From positions 62,001-126,000 of the forward strand of contig NZ_PPCW01000005.1 in assembly GCF_002959755.1 (NCBI RefSeq): DNA of 64,000 nt. Reading direction: 5' to 3'. Shown piece by piece: positions 1 through 9,220 of the stretch. Position numbers and translations under genes: made by a program. Numbering within the stretch: position 1 is the stretch's first letter; each line of letters begins with the position of its first letter. The stretch comes from Veillonella sp. T11011-6 (GTDB lineage Bacteria; Bacillota; Negativicutes; Veillonellales; Veillonellaceae). The notes below the pieces were generated by a model. That model worked only from the letters and a program-made list of their open reading frames with translations, searched no databases and had not been told where the DNA came from.

Positions 1-502
1 GGTTAATCCGTATGCTATCGCAGGTGATTTTTCTCCCCGCCTTGCTGCAGAGTTATCTGGTATAGAAATCGATTATGATGGTGTAGTAGCTCATACATTA
101 GATGTTGTTAATCGCTATGATCTAACCTTTGTAGAAGGTGCTGGTGGTATTACAACACCTCTTTACGGCGATAAAACATTCACGGATTTAATGAAAGATA
201 TTAAATTACCAGCCATCGTTGTAGCTGATGGACGATTGGGCTCCATTAACCGCGCGATTTTGACTTGTGAATACGCGAAGATGCATGGTATTGAGGTGAA
301 AGCTATCATCGTAAATGATACAACGGCAGTAGATCCATTCTTATTGAAAACAAATGTAGAGGATATGGAACGATACACAGGTATTCCTGTAGTAGCTGTT
401 GTACCGCCATACCAAGGGCCAGATATTCAAAAGGTTCAGCTTGGTTGGGCTCGATCCTTTGTGGATTCTAAGAAGGTATGGAATACAGTATTAGGTATAT
501 AG
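1..502 (+). CDS. bioD: Dethiobiotin synthetase, C-terminal part (cut by window edge)
   Basis: The open frame enters at base 2 and runs to TAG at 500-502, so only about the last 166 residues are present. DTBS is an ATP-dependent enzyme that closes the ureido ring of dethiobiotin from 7,8-diaminopelargonic acid (DAPA). Visible family motifs are VEGAGG, typical of the DTBS P-loop fold, and VVADGRLGSINRAILT, the usual substrate/nucleotide-binding segment. The C-terminus contains VAVVPPYQGPD. It lies 120 bases before bioA in the same direction, which fits a biotin operon: BioA makes the DAPA that BioD consumes. The N-terminal Walker A motif and any BirA operator are outside the window. Confidence 0.9.
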   Translation, partial: VNPYAIAGDFSPRLAAELSGIEIDYDGVVAHTLDVVNRYDLTFVEGAGGITTPLYGDKTFTDLMKDIKLPAIVVADGRLGSINRAILTCEYAKMHGIEVKAIIVNDTTAVDPFLLKTNVEDMERYTGIPVVAVVPPYQGPDIQKVQLGWARSFVDSKKVWNTVLGI

Positions 503-622
503 TAGTTAGATATTGTAATTTAATTTAGACTAATTATTTATGGTAATAGACTGTTATAGTAATTGAGTATTATAGGTATTGAGAGTTATAGTTTGTAGAA
601 TTTGTACGTATGAGGTGACGAA

Positions 623-2011
623 ATGGCAGAGAAACAGCTTTCACAAGCAGCACAGTGGGACCATGAGTTTGTATGGCATCCATTTACACAAATGCAAGAT
701 TGGTTAGCACAAGAACCAGTAGTAATCGAACGTGGTGAGGGGGTATACCTCATCGATGAGAACGGTAAAAAGTATTATGACGGCGTGTCCTCCTTATGGG
801 TTAATATTCATGGACACAATCATCCTGTATTAAACCAAGCCTTGAAGGAACAAGTGGATAAGATTGCTCATAGCACATTGCTCGGTCTTGTAAGCCCGCC
901 ATCTGCACAGTTGTGTAAAGAATTGGTAGAGCTCGCGCCAGAAGGCTTAAATAAAGTATTCTTATCCGATGATGGCAGTACGGCTATTGAAGTTGCTATC
1001 AAGATGGCCTACCAATATCGCCAACTTGTAGGACAAACAAAGAAAACTAAGTTCATTGCCCTTAATGCAGGCTATCACGGGGATACATTAGGCACCGTAT
1101 CTGTAGGTGGTATTCAATTATTCCACCAAGTATTCCATAATTTATTATTCAAACCTTTGACATTGCCAAGCCCTGGTGTATATCGCGATGTAGCTGATCG
1201 AGAAAAAGCCTTTGAAGAGTCTTTGGCCGAATTAGAACGCATCCTCAACGAAGAGGGCGATGAAATCACAGCTCTCGTTATGGAACCATTAGTACAAGCT
1301 GCAGCAGGCATGCTTGTTATGCCTCATGGCTATTTGAAACGGGTTCGTGAATTAACGGCGAAACATGACGTATTCCTCATTGTCGATGAAGTAGCCACAG
1401 GCTTTGGTCGTACAGGTAAATTCTTTGCCTGTGAACACGAAGGGGTAGCGCCAGACTTCATGACCTTGTCCAAAGGTATTACTGGCGGTTATATGCCTCT
1501 CGCTGCTACATTGACGACACAACGTGTATTCGATGCCTTCCTCGGTACATTTGAAGAAAAGAAAACCTTCTACCATGGCCACTCCTATACAGGGAATGCC
1601 TTGGCTTGTGCCGTCGCACTAGCTTCTTTACAAGTATTCCGCGATGAAAAGGTTATCGAAGGATTACCTAAGAAAATCGAGGCTTTCACCAATGCATTGA
1701 AGCCAATTGAAAACTTGAAACATGTTAAAGAGGTTCGTCAACGAGGCCTCATCGTAGGGATTGAACTTGAAAAAGATGTGGCTACTCATGAGGCGTATCG
1801 TCCAAATGATGCGGTAGGGGCTAAAGTGGCCATCCTTGCTCGTGAACAAGGCCTCATCTGCCGTCCAATCGGTGATGTGGTAATCCTCATGCCGCCATTG
1901 GCGTCCACTGTGGAACAATTAGAGGATATGGTTCGCATTGTTGGTGAAAGTATCCAACGCGCTACTGAAGAAGAGGGAATCCTCGAAGACTTACGACCAA
2001 TAATTCTATAA
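623..2011 (+). CDS. bioA: Adenosylmethionine-8-amino-7-oxononanoate aminotransferase
   Basis: A 462-residue class III PLP aminotransferase that converts 7-keto-8-aminopelargonate (KAPA) to DAPA using S-adenosylmethionine as amino donor. The start follows a GAGGTGA ribosome site. The N-terminus VWHPFTQM is characteristic of BioA. FLSDDGSTAIEVAIKM (about 113-128) is the cofactor phosphate-binding region. IVDEVATGFGRTG (253-265) holds the PLP-ring Asp (D255). LSKGITGGY places the Schiff-base Lys at K284. Length is normal for the family. Together with bioD upstream it forms part of a biotin operon; a strong hairpin terminator follows. Confidence 0.95.
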   Translation: MAEKQLSQAAQWDHEFVWHPFTQMQDWLAQEPVVIERGEGVYLIDENGKKYYDGVSSLWVNIHGHNHPVLNQALKEQVDKIAHSTLLGLVSPPSAQLCKELVELAPEGLNKVFLSDDGSTAIEVAIKMAYQYRQLVGQTKKTKFIALNAGYHGDTLGTVSVGGIQLFHQVFHNLLFKPLTLPSPGVYRDVADREKAFEESLAELERILNEEGDEITALVMEPLVQAAAGMLVMPHGYLKRVRELTAKHDVFLIVDEVATGFGRTGKFFACEHEGVAPDFMTLSKGITGGYMPLAATLTTQRVFDAFLGTFEEKKTFYHGHSYTGNALACAVALASLQVFRDEKVIEGLPKKIEAFTNALKPIENLKHVKEVRQRGLIVGIELEKDVATHEAYRPNDAVGAKVAILAREQGLICRPIGDVVILMPPLASTVEQLEDMVRIVGESIQRATEEEGILEDLRPIIL

Positions 2012-2053
2012 CAATTTACGGCTAAGTATTTTATAAAGATTTAAGGTAAACGT

Positions 2054-2114
2054 AAAAGCTATATATGTCATGATTCTACGGTTCTAGAGTCGTCGGCATA
2101 TATAGCTTTTTATA
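2054..2114 (+). terminator. Rho-independent terminator after bioA
   Basis: A 14-bp stem (2054-2067 with 2097-2110, AAAAGCTATATATG and its complement) is followed by a T-rich run. The loop is long (about 29 nt). Confidence 0.7.
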
Positions 2115-2227
2115 TGTTTAGCGGATAATGTTTCGTTAAGTCTTTAAACTATAGACTATACATTGTGAAAATTCGATGATATTTTTGCATATCTATGATA
2201 CTATATACGTATAAAGGAGGTCATCGT

Positions 2228-3568
2228 ATGGACATTTATGTAATTATGCAAGTTATTATTTTATTTGGTGCCATCTTCCTCGGCGTTCGTCTAGGTGGTA
2301 TGGGCATCGGTTACGCTGGCGGCCTTGGTGTAGTGTTGTTAAGCCTCGGCATGGGGATGTTCCCAGGGCAGATTCCTTGGGATGTAATCCTCATCATCAT
2401 GTCTGCTATCGCTGCTATTTGTGCTTTACAACTCGCTGGCGGTCTCGATTATTTGGTGCGTATTGCAGAAGGTATTTTGCGTAAAAATCCTAAGCATATC
2501 AACTACTTAGCACCAACAGTTACGTATTTCTTAACGCTATTGGCTGGTACAGGTCATACAGCATTTTCTATGATTCCTGTAATTGTAGAGGTGGCAAAAA
2601 GTGAAAATATTAAGCCATCTGTACCATTATCCATTGCCGTTGTAGCAAGCCAAATTGGTATTACAGCGAGCCCAGTATCCGCAGCAGTTGTTGCTATGAG
2701 TGGTTTCCTTGAACCATATGGGGTTAACTATCCAACATTGCTTGCCATCTGCATTTCTACTACATTCGTAGCGGTTATGATTACGGCATTTATCATGTCT
2801 ACCTTCGCGAATAATGATTTGTCTTCCGATCCAGTTTACCAAGAACGTCTGGCAGCAGGTCATGTGGCTCCACCTCGTGAAAAGAGTGCTGATTTCCACT
2901 TGAAACCAGGTGCGAAAACTTCTGTATTGATTTTCTTGATTGGTATTATTTGTATCGTATTCTATGCAACTGCCATCTCCAAGAACATTGGTCTTATTAA
3001 ACCTGTTATTTTTGGTCGAAATGATGCCATCGTTGGTTTCATGATGGTAATTGCAGCGGCTATTACATTCTTTTGTAAAATTGATACAGCACAACTTGTT
3101 AATACAAGCACATTTAAATCCGGTTTATCCGCATGTGTCTGCGTACTAGGCGTAGCATGGTTGGGCGATACTTTTGTAAAAGGTCATATTCCTGAAATTA
3201 AAGCTCTTGCATCTAGCTTGGTAACAGCATATCCATTCCTATTAGCTGTAGCATTCTTCTTTGCTAGTACATTGTTGTATAGCCAAGCGGCGACTACACA
3301 AGCATTGGTACCAGCTGTAATTCTAGCTCTCGGCATTACGCCAGAGAACCCAGGATCCGTATACATTATTATCGCTTCCTTCGCAGCCGTATCTGCACTC
3401 TTCGTATTGCCTACATACCCAACACTTTTGGGGGCTGTACAAATGGACGATACCGGCTCAACACGAATCGGTAAGCTTGTATTTAACCATCCGTTCTTCA
3501 TCCCTGGTGTACTTGCCATCGCGATTTCAGTAGCACTTGGCTTCGTAGTAGCGCCATTGATGTTGTAA
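2228..3568 (+). CDS. Anaerobic C4-dicarboxylate transporter, DcuA/DcuB family
   Basis: A 446-residue, highly hydrophobic inner-membrane carrier. DcuA/DcuB proteins exchange fumarate, malate or aspartate for succinate in anaerobic metabolism. The N-terminus (MDIYVIMQVIILFGAIFLG), the segment LTLLAGTGHTAFSMIPVI and the conserved ASQIGITASPVSAAVV are typical Dcu sequences. An in-frame ATG-like start lies 33 bases upstream, but the ATG at 2228 sits at the right distance from a strong AAAGGAGG (about 2212-2220), so that start is chosen. The gene stands alone between two terminators. Whether it is DcuA or DcuB cannot be decided by eye. Confidence 0.9.
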   Translation: MDIYVIMQVIILFGAIFLGVRLGGMGIGYAGGLGVVLLSLGMGMFPGQIPWDVILIIMSAIAAICALQLAGGLDYLVRIAEGILRKNPKHINYLAPTVTYFLTLLAGTGHTAFSMIPVIVEVAKSENIKPSVPLSIAVVASQIGITASPVSAAVVAMSGFLEPYGVNYPTLLAICISTTFVAVMITAFIMSTFANNDLSSDPVYQERLAAGHVAPPREKSADFHLKPGAKTSVLIFLIGIICIVFYATAISKNIGLIKPVIFGRNDAIVGFMMVIAAAITFFCKIDTAQLVNTSTFKSGLSACVCVLGVAWLGDTFVKGHIPEIKALASSLVTAYPFLLAVAFFFASTLLYSQAATTQALVPAVILALGITPENPGSVYIIIASFAAVSALFVLPTYPTLLGAVQMDDTGSTRIGKLVFNHPFFIPGVLAIAISVALGFVVAPLML

Positions 3569-3614
3569 TAGGTGAAAGTTAAATAAAGCTAATACGAAAC
3601 ATCATAAAATTACA

Positions 3615-3648
3615 AAAGGACGTAACTCTTAAAGTTACGTCCTTTTTC
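3615..3648. terminator. Bidirectional terminator between dcu and zur
   Basis: A perfect 14-bp stem (3615-3628 with 3634-3647) with A4 on one side and T5 on the other. It can end both the rightward dcu transcript and the leftward znu-zur transcript. Confidence 0.85.
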
Positions 3649-3668
3649 TTGCATTTACTTATAGATTT

Positions 3669-4079
3669 TTACTCGCCTTTATTCTTGCAGTTTTTACAGA
3701 TCCCCGCAATTTCTAGATGATGTTCTGTCACCGTAAAGCCTGCATCAATTAATTCCTGTGGCATTTCTACAACAGGGCAGGTGTGGAGCGGTATCATGGT
3801 TCCACATTTGGTACATACTGCATAGTGACGGTGCGTATGAGGGGTAATCTCATAATATGCCATATCGCTACCCATGAGTGTTGTACGGGTAACAATTTCC
3901 TTTGTTTCTAACAGCTCAAGGGTACGGTAAATGGTAGACATCCATGTAGTGCTGCCATCACCTAAACGCTCTGCAATTTCCATAGCAGTAATGGGTTTAT
4001 CTGTAGTTGTTAATACGGACCAAATGGCTTCACGCTGTTTGGTCTTTTTTATGCCTTCAGGCCAATTTGTTGTATTCAT
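3669..4079 (-). CDS. zur: Fur-family metal regulator, probably zinc-responsive Zur
   Basis: A 136-residue winged-helix repressor if started at the ATG at 4079 (MNTTNWPEG). A longer reading from a GTG at 4148 would add 23 residues with no family similarity, so the shorter form is preferred. It shows the Fur DNA-binding segment (MSTIYRTLELLETKEIVTR), the HTHRHYAVCTKCG metal-binding segment, and a second C-terminal CxxC (ICKNCKNKGE) that completes the structural zinc site. The segment HHLEIAGICKNC resembles Zur more than Fur or PerR. It lies just downstream of znuB in the same direction and opposite a divergent znuA, which supports a zinc role. Specificity is inferred from context. Confidence 0.8.
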   Translation of the reverse strand: MNTTNWPEGIKKTKQREAIWSVLTTTDKPITAMEIAERLGDGSTTWMSTIYRTLELLETKEIVTRTTLMGSDMAYYEITPHTHRHYAVCTKCGTMIPLHTCPVVEMPQELIDAGFTVTEHHLEIAGICKNCKNKGE

Positions 4080-4187
4080 AACGCTCTTTCGATTCTGTTT
4101 TAATACTAAATATGCTACACAAGTATAAGTAGATAATTTATTTTGCACAGAATAGCTATCTCTATATATATTGATGGTTATCTTTGT

Positions 4188-4998
4188 TTACTTGCTAAAT
4201 TGCATACGGCGTAGGATGGTTCTGATATTTTTGATAACTAATACTACGAGTAGAATTACAACCGATGTGAGAGATACAAAACCACCTGGAGCTACGTTGA
4301 GATAATAGGATCCGAATAGGCCGATGACCATGGCTAGCAAACTAAATCCAATAGAACAGAGTAATGTGGTCCTAAATCCTTTTTCTAATTGTAATGCTGA
4401 TGCTACAGGTAAGGCAATCATGGCACTTAATACGAGAACGCCGACGATTTTAATAGAAATGGATACGGCTGCAGCCATCAAGATAGCAAAGATGTAATTG
4501 ATAAAATCAACCTTAACACCAGCTACGCGCGCGGCCTCTTCATCATAGGCGATGTAGAGGAGTGAGTTATATAAGAAATATAAGGTTAAAACAGATAGAA
4601 TTGTTAGTGCTGCAATGCTAATCATATCTGTTGTGTTTACGGTTAAGATGCTGCCGAAGAAGAACACATTAGCATTAGCTTTCAACTTTCCTGAACTAAT
4701 AAGAGTAATAGCGGTACCAATACTAAGTGACAAGATGATGGTTAGGATCAAATCGAGATGGTGGGAAAAGTATTTCCGCAAGAACTCGATGAGGGCACCG
4801 CAGATAGCGGTAAAGATGAATGCTCCTAAGATAGGGTTGGTGTTTGTTAATAAGCCTAATGTAATACCTGCTAGCGATGCGTGGCTCATGGTATCGCCAA
4901 TCATACTAGAGCGGCGTAGAACCATGAAAATACCGATGCATGGACAGAGTAGAGAAATGCAGATGGCTACGAAGAAGGCATTTTGCATGAAATCATAA

Positions 4999-5006
<8 letters not shown>
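4188..5006 (-). CDS. znuB: Zinc/manganese ABC transporter permease
   Basis: A 272-residue polytopic membrane protein of the ABC-3 family, which forms the channel for Zn2+ or Mn2+ import. The segment IFMVLRRSSMIGDTMSHASLAG is the family's conserved region, and LVLSAMIALPVASALQ lies near the C-terminus. The ATG at 5006 is chosen because AAGGAGGTGCATC directly precedes it; this start overlaps the end of the upstream ATPase gene by 8 bases, suggesting translational coupling. The metal is inferred from the adjacent Zur-like gene. Confidence 0.88.
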
Positions 5007-5790
<784 letters not shown>

Positions 5791-5809
5791 ATAAAAACCA
5801 CTTTTCTAA

Positions 5810-5837
5810 TTGACAAAATCTTGAGTAAGTTTATACT
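5810..5837 (+). promoter_or_regulatory. Sigma-70-type promoter of znuA
   Basis: TTGACA at 5810-5815, a 16-bp spacer and TATACT at 5832-5837. Only the -10 departs (by one base) from the consensus hexamers. It faces znuA (ATG at 5938). Confidence 0.75.
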
Positions 5838-5854
5838 ATAACTATATTACAAAT

Positions 5855-5877
5855 GCAACTGAGTCGCAACTGCAACT
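5855..5877. promoter_or_regulatory. Three-copy GCAACT repeat, possible operator
   Basis: GCAACT occurs at 5855-5860, 5866-5871 and 5872-5877, just after the predicted znuA transcription start. The first part, GCAACTGAGTCGC, is an imperfect palindrome. Its place between divergent znuC and znuA fits binding of the linked Fur-family regulator, but it does not match the Bacillus Zur box, so the assignment is inference. Confidence 0.45.
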
Positions 5878-5937
5878 AAAGAATGGTTACTATTCTATGA
5901 AAGCATAGCGATCAGGATTTCACAAAGGAGGACTACG

Positions 5938-6843
5938 ATGGTCAAGAAGCTGGTTTTGTTAATGATAGGCATCATGATAGCTGCATTATTTGCAGGCTGT
6001 GGCAATGATGCACCAAAGGAACAAGCAGGTAAGAAGATCCAAGTGGTAACAAGTTTTAACGCAATGGCTGAATTTGCAAAGGCTATTGGTGGTGACAAGG
6101 TAGAGGTATCTACTATTATTCCAGATGGCGTAGAGCCACATGATTTCGAGTTGAAACCTGAAAATATGAAACAATTGGCAACAGCTCAAGTATTCGTGTA
6201 CAACGGTTTTGGTATGGAACCTTGGGCACAACAAGCAATTGATGCGGCTAAAAATAGCAAACTTATCACTGTTGTTGCTACAGATGGCGTAGAAGCTATC
6301 AAAAATACTGATCCTGAAGAAATTAAAGAACATGGTGCAGAAGATCCTCATGCATGGTTATCTTTGAAAAATGCGAAAATCGAAGTGAAAAATATTAAAG
6401 ATGCTTTCGTAAAAGCTGACCCAGCAAACAAAGATTACTATGAAAAGAACTATAATGAATATGTTGCTAAATTAGATGCAATGATCAAAAAATATGAAGG
6501 TCAATTTGCACAAGCGCCTCATAAAAACTTTGTTACAGGTCATGCAGCATTTGCATACTTATGTCGTGACTTTGGTTTGGAACAAAATAGTGTAGAAGAT
6601 GTATTTGCTGAAGGCGAACCAAATGCAGCGCAATTGGCAGAACTCATCAAGTATTGTAAAGAAAACAATATCACTACTATCTTCGCAGAAGAAATGGCTA
6701 GCCCAGAAGTATCCAAGACTTTGGCAAGCGAAGTTGGTGCTAAGGTAGAAACTATTTACACAATCGAAAGTAACGAAGATAATAAAACATACTTAGAACG
6801 TATGGATGAAAACCTTACAAAAATTGCAGCATCTTTGAAATAA
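5938..6843 (+). CDS. znuA: Zinc/manganese ABC transporter substrate-binding lipoprotein
   Basis: A 301-residue lipoprotein with signal peptide and lipobox LFAGC (Cys21). Three family histidines that would bind the metal are visible: H68 in GVEPHDFEL, H138 in EDPHAWLS and H202 in TGHAAFAYL. The fourth ligand is probably acidic, in FAEEMASPE (E251 or E252). The His-rich loop of enterobacterial ZnuA is absent. A strong AAAGGAGG precedes the ATG. It is divergent from znuCB-zur and has its own promoter at 5810-5837. Zinc is favoured by context; manganese is not excluded by the ligand set. Confidence 0.88.
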   Translation: MVKKLVLLMIGIMIAALFAGCGNDAPKEQAGKKIQVVTSFNAMAEFAKAIGGDKVEVSTIIPDGVEPHDFELKPENMKQLATAQVFVYNGFGMEPWAQQAIDAAKNSKLITVVATDGVEAIKNTDPEEIKEHGAEDPHAWLSLKNAKIEVKNIKDAFVKADPANKDYYEKNYNEYVAKLDAMIKKYEGQFAQAPHKNFVTGHAAFAYLCRDFGLEQNSVEDVFAEGEPNAAQLAELIKYCKENNITTIFAEEMASPEVSKTLASEVGAKVETIYTIESNEDNKTYLERMDENLTKIAASLK

Positions 6844-6851
6844 GATGAATG

Positions 6852-6930
6852 AAAAGCAGCCCTAAAATGAACTGCATCCCCTTTACTGGACAATCAGTAA
6901 AGGGGGTACAAAACAAAGGGCTGCTTTTTT
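6852..6930 (+). terminator. Terminator after znuA
   Basis: Nested hairpins: outer arms AAAAGCAGCCCT (6852-6863) and AGGGCTGCTTTTTT (6917-6930), with an inner stem of CCCTTTACTG and its complement. It ends in T6. Confidence 0.85.
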
Positions 6931-7015
6931 ATTTGTATGCTATGTTAGTTTCAACTAAAGTTTAACGAATATAGTATAATATATATTACGAGATAAAATA
7001 AAAAGGAGGTCCAAC

Positions 7016-7621
7016 ATGGTTATCACTAATAGATTGGGGATTACCGATTCCCCAACATTGGCTAGAGAAGAAGAACGAATTAGTAAAAAAGCGGCAACAA
7101 CATTGTTTGAAGAAAACTTACTTAATGATATGCCTAGTGGTACGTGGACTACCTTGCAAAGAATCCATACTATATTATTCCAAGATATATATGATTTTGC
7201 TGGTGCATTACGAAGTGTGAATATTGCTAAAGGCAATTTCCGCTTTGTTCCTGTCATGTATCTTGCTGAAGCAGTTAGAACCATTGAAGATATGCCGCAA
7301 TCTACTTTTGATGAAATTGTAGAAAAGTATGTTGAAATGAATGTCGCTCATCCTTTTAGAGAAGGTAATGGTCGTAGTATGCGATTATGGCTTGATCATA
7401 TGTTGTGTACAGAATTACAAAAGACCATCGATTGGAGTCAGGTGGATAAAGAGCAATATTTGTCTGCTATGGAACGAAGTCCAGTAAATGACCTAGAAAT
7501 AAAAACTGTTCTAGCTAAGGCACTTACCAGTGATATCAATAATCGAGAACTATTTATGAAAGGCCTTGACCATAGTTATTATTTTGAAGGATATCAATTA
7601 TTTAAAAGTGAAGACTTATAA
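7016..7621 (+). CDS. fic: Fic-family AMP-transferase with built-in inhibitory helix (class III type)
   Basis: A 201-residue Fic protein. The catalytic motif HPFREGNGR is complete at residues 112-120, with H112 as the base for AMP transfer to a target hydroxyl. KGNFRFVP (72-79) is the flap that positions the target. The C-terminus holds S187-Y-Y-F-E191-G192, matching the SxxxEG inhibitory motif of class III Fic proteins such as the Neisseria meningitidis one, where the Glu blocks ATP gamma-phosphate binding. Length is close to that protein. No separate antitoxin gene is seen, in keeping with self-inhibition. AAAAGGAGG precedes the ATG. A membrane-protein gene starts 11 bases downstream. The target is unknown. 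Confidence 0.9.
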   Translation: MVITNRLGITDSPTLAREEERISKKAATTLFEENLLNDMPSGTWTTLQRIHTILFQDIYDFAGALRSVNIAKGNFRFVPVMYLAEAVRTIEDMPQSTFDEIVEKYVEMNVAHPFREGNGRSMRLWLDHMLCTELQKTIDWSQVDKEQYLSAMERSPVNDLEIKTVLAKALTSDINNRELFMKGLDHSYYFEGYQLFKSEDL

Positions 7622-7632
7622 GGTATAGAATT

Positions 7633-8202
7633 ATGAATGGTATGTTTGGCCCATATATAGAAAAATGGATGCGTTTTATCACTGTTAAAAATATGTTGTT
7701 ATTAGCTGTGGTATCAGCAATTATAACTGACTTGGGATTATATATATTAACGCTAATTATCCCAAAGAGTCCATTTTTTAAAACATTTATTTGGGAGGTT
7801 ATAGGCCCTATAGAACTTGAAGCAGTTCCTCTTATAGGATATGTGCTTGGAATTGTAGCGTTTGTTCTTGTATCTTCTGGTATTTTATATGGTATTTTTA
7901 AGGTCTTTAAGGGGCAGGTTACATATAAGCAACTTGTGGCAGACATGCTTTTAAATAGTTGTATTACTAGTTGGATTCATTTGATTTTCGTACTTTTTGC
8001 TGCGCCTATTTATCTTTTCTTGGATTTACATACTAAAGGCGGATCCGGTGGATTAAGCACCATAGAACTATTTAATGTCATTATCATGGCGCAACTGATG
8101 TCTAAGCAATTTGGATTGAGTCCTTGGATAACCGGTATTGCATTTTATATCGTATCCTTTGTCTTTGGCATAGGTGGCATTATGTTGTCTATGTCTCTTT
8201 AA
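7633..8202 (+). CDS. Multi-pass membrane protein of unknown function (Yip1-like)
   Basis: A 189-residue protein with about five hydrophobic segments (around residues 20-42, 68-90, 105-128, 140-160 and 165-188). It is not confidently recognised; the spacing of membrane segments and short linkers resembles bacterial Yip1-domain proteins. It starts 11 bases after fic with only a weak AAGG ribosome site and shares its terminator, so it is probably cotranscribed with fic. It heads a run of five similar-sized membrane proteins (to 11306), though the next four have their own leaders or terminators. Confidence 0.6.
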   Translation: MNGMFGPYIEKWMRFITVKNMLLLAVVSAIITDLGLYILTLIIPKSPFFKTFIWEVIGPIELEAVPLIGYVLGIVAFVLVSSGILYGIFKVFKGQVTYKQLVADMLLNSCITSWIHLIFVLFAAPIYLFLDLHTKGGSGGLSTIELFNVIIMAQLMSKQFGLSPWITGIAFYIVSFVFGIGGIMLSMSL

Positions 8203-8221
8203 ATACATATGTAATGGAAAT

Positions 8222-8257
8222 GTTGATAGATGCTATTAGGTGTCTATCAACTTTTTT
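8222..8257 (+). terminator. Terminator after the fic operon
   Basis: Nine-bp stem GTTGATAGA (8222-8230) with TCTATCAAC (8243-8251), followed by T6. Confidence 0.8.
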
Positions 8258-8367
8258 ATTACTATATTTGTTTGCATAATTTACAATAAATTTATATTTA
8301 ATTTAAAAGTGTATTATGATACAATGATAGAAATATATGTGCTTTTGATGTATTTGGAGGGGAACAT

Positions 8368-9039
8368 ATGGAACGAAAATGGTATTTAGATCTTTGGGCA
8401 CTTATTAGAGCGCCATTTAAACGTGGCATTCCAGAGATTGTTGAATTTGGTACAACTCAACGAGGGTTTGCATGTGCCATGGGTATGCTTGTTATTAGTA
8501 TGCTTGTGAGTTGGATTATACAAGCGGGGATGTCCTATTCCCTAGGTGCTTCACCTTTACAGCTAGGAGCTGCGTTGGGAGTCATGGCTGGGGCAGGCTT
8601 TTTTGCACTAGTCTTTTATGCATTAATTGCATTTGCTATATTAGCCATTTATTCAGTGCTCTTTAGTTCAGTGGCTAATAAATTTGGTGCTCATACTAAT
8701 TATGAGTCTATACTAAAGATTTGTTGGTATGAAAGTGCATATTCTATGTTCATATCCCTTGTTTTATCGATTATTCAAGTGATTTTGATTCTTATCATTC
8801 AAGGGTTAAGCTTAGATATTTACGCAGATGAGACTCTTTTGTATATCATTAGTTTCACCTATATTATTTTAGAAATTGTGTTATACATTTGGTATTTCTG
8901 GTTGAGCTTAACACTTATGGCACGTCAAATCGAAAAGGGACGTCTAGCAACATTTGGTATTGGGCTTTTGGCATCTTTAATTCCAGTAGTACTTATTGGG
9001 ATATTGGTGGGCATGGTTATGCTTGCTACATCTAGATAA
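8368..9039 (+). CDS. Yip1-like multi-pass membrane protein
   Basis: A 223-residue inner-membrane protein with five or six hydrophobic segments. Its cytoplasmic N-terminus LIRAPFKRGIPEIVEFGTTQRG matches that of the protein at 10698-11306 (LVRSPKKGIDEIFWFGTLEKG), so the two are paralogues. The fold resembles Yip1-domain proteins, but no catalytic residues are evident and no function can be given. A GGAGG ribosome site precedes the ATG. It has its own hairpin terminator and so is a single-gene unit. Confidence 0.65.
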   Translation: MERKWYLDLWALIRAPFKRGIPEIVEFGTTQRGFACAMGMLVISMLVSWIIQAGMSYSLGASPLQLGAALGVMAGAGFFALVFYALIAFAILAIYSVLFSSVANKFGAHTNYESILKICWYESAYSMFISLVLSIIQVILILIIQGLSLDIYADETLLYIISFTYIILEIVLYIWYFWLSLTLMARQIEKGRLATFGIGLLASLIPVVLIGILVGMVMLATSR

Positions 9040-9060
9040 TTACATAGTATGAAAAATATG

Positions 9061-9090
9061 AAAGCAAGGTATGAATATACCTTGCTTTTG
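9061..9090 (+). terminator. Terminator
   Basis: Stem AAAGCAAGGTA (9061-9071) with TACCTTGCTTT (9078-9088). The T run is short. Confidence 0.7.
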
Positions 9091-9165
9091 TGCTATAATG
9101 ATGAACAGAGTATGAATTAAAAATAAAATAATTGTTATAAATTCGTAATCGTTGTGTTGTGTGAT

Positions 9166-9189
9166 GCATCATTCTATATAGAATGATGC
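9166..9189. promoter_or_regulatory. Perfect 24-bp palindrome in the leader of the 9221 gene
   Basis: GCATCATTCTAT followed by its exact complement ATAGAATGATGC. It lies 15 bases before the ribosome binding site of the next gene. No T run follows, so it is more likely an operator or an mRNA leader hairpin than a terminator. Confidence 0.55.
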
Positions 9190-9220
9190 TATTCTTGTTG
9201 TGTAAAAGGTGGTGAGAGGC

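Noticed and set aside
2627-3094. Long minus-strand frame inside the dcu gene
   Set aside because: It is the shadow of a strongly recognised transporter gene and has no own signals.
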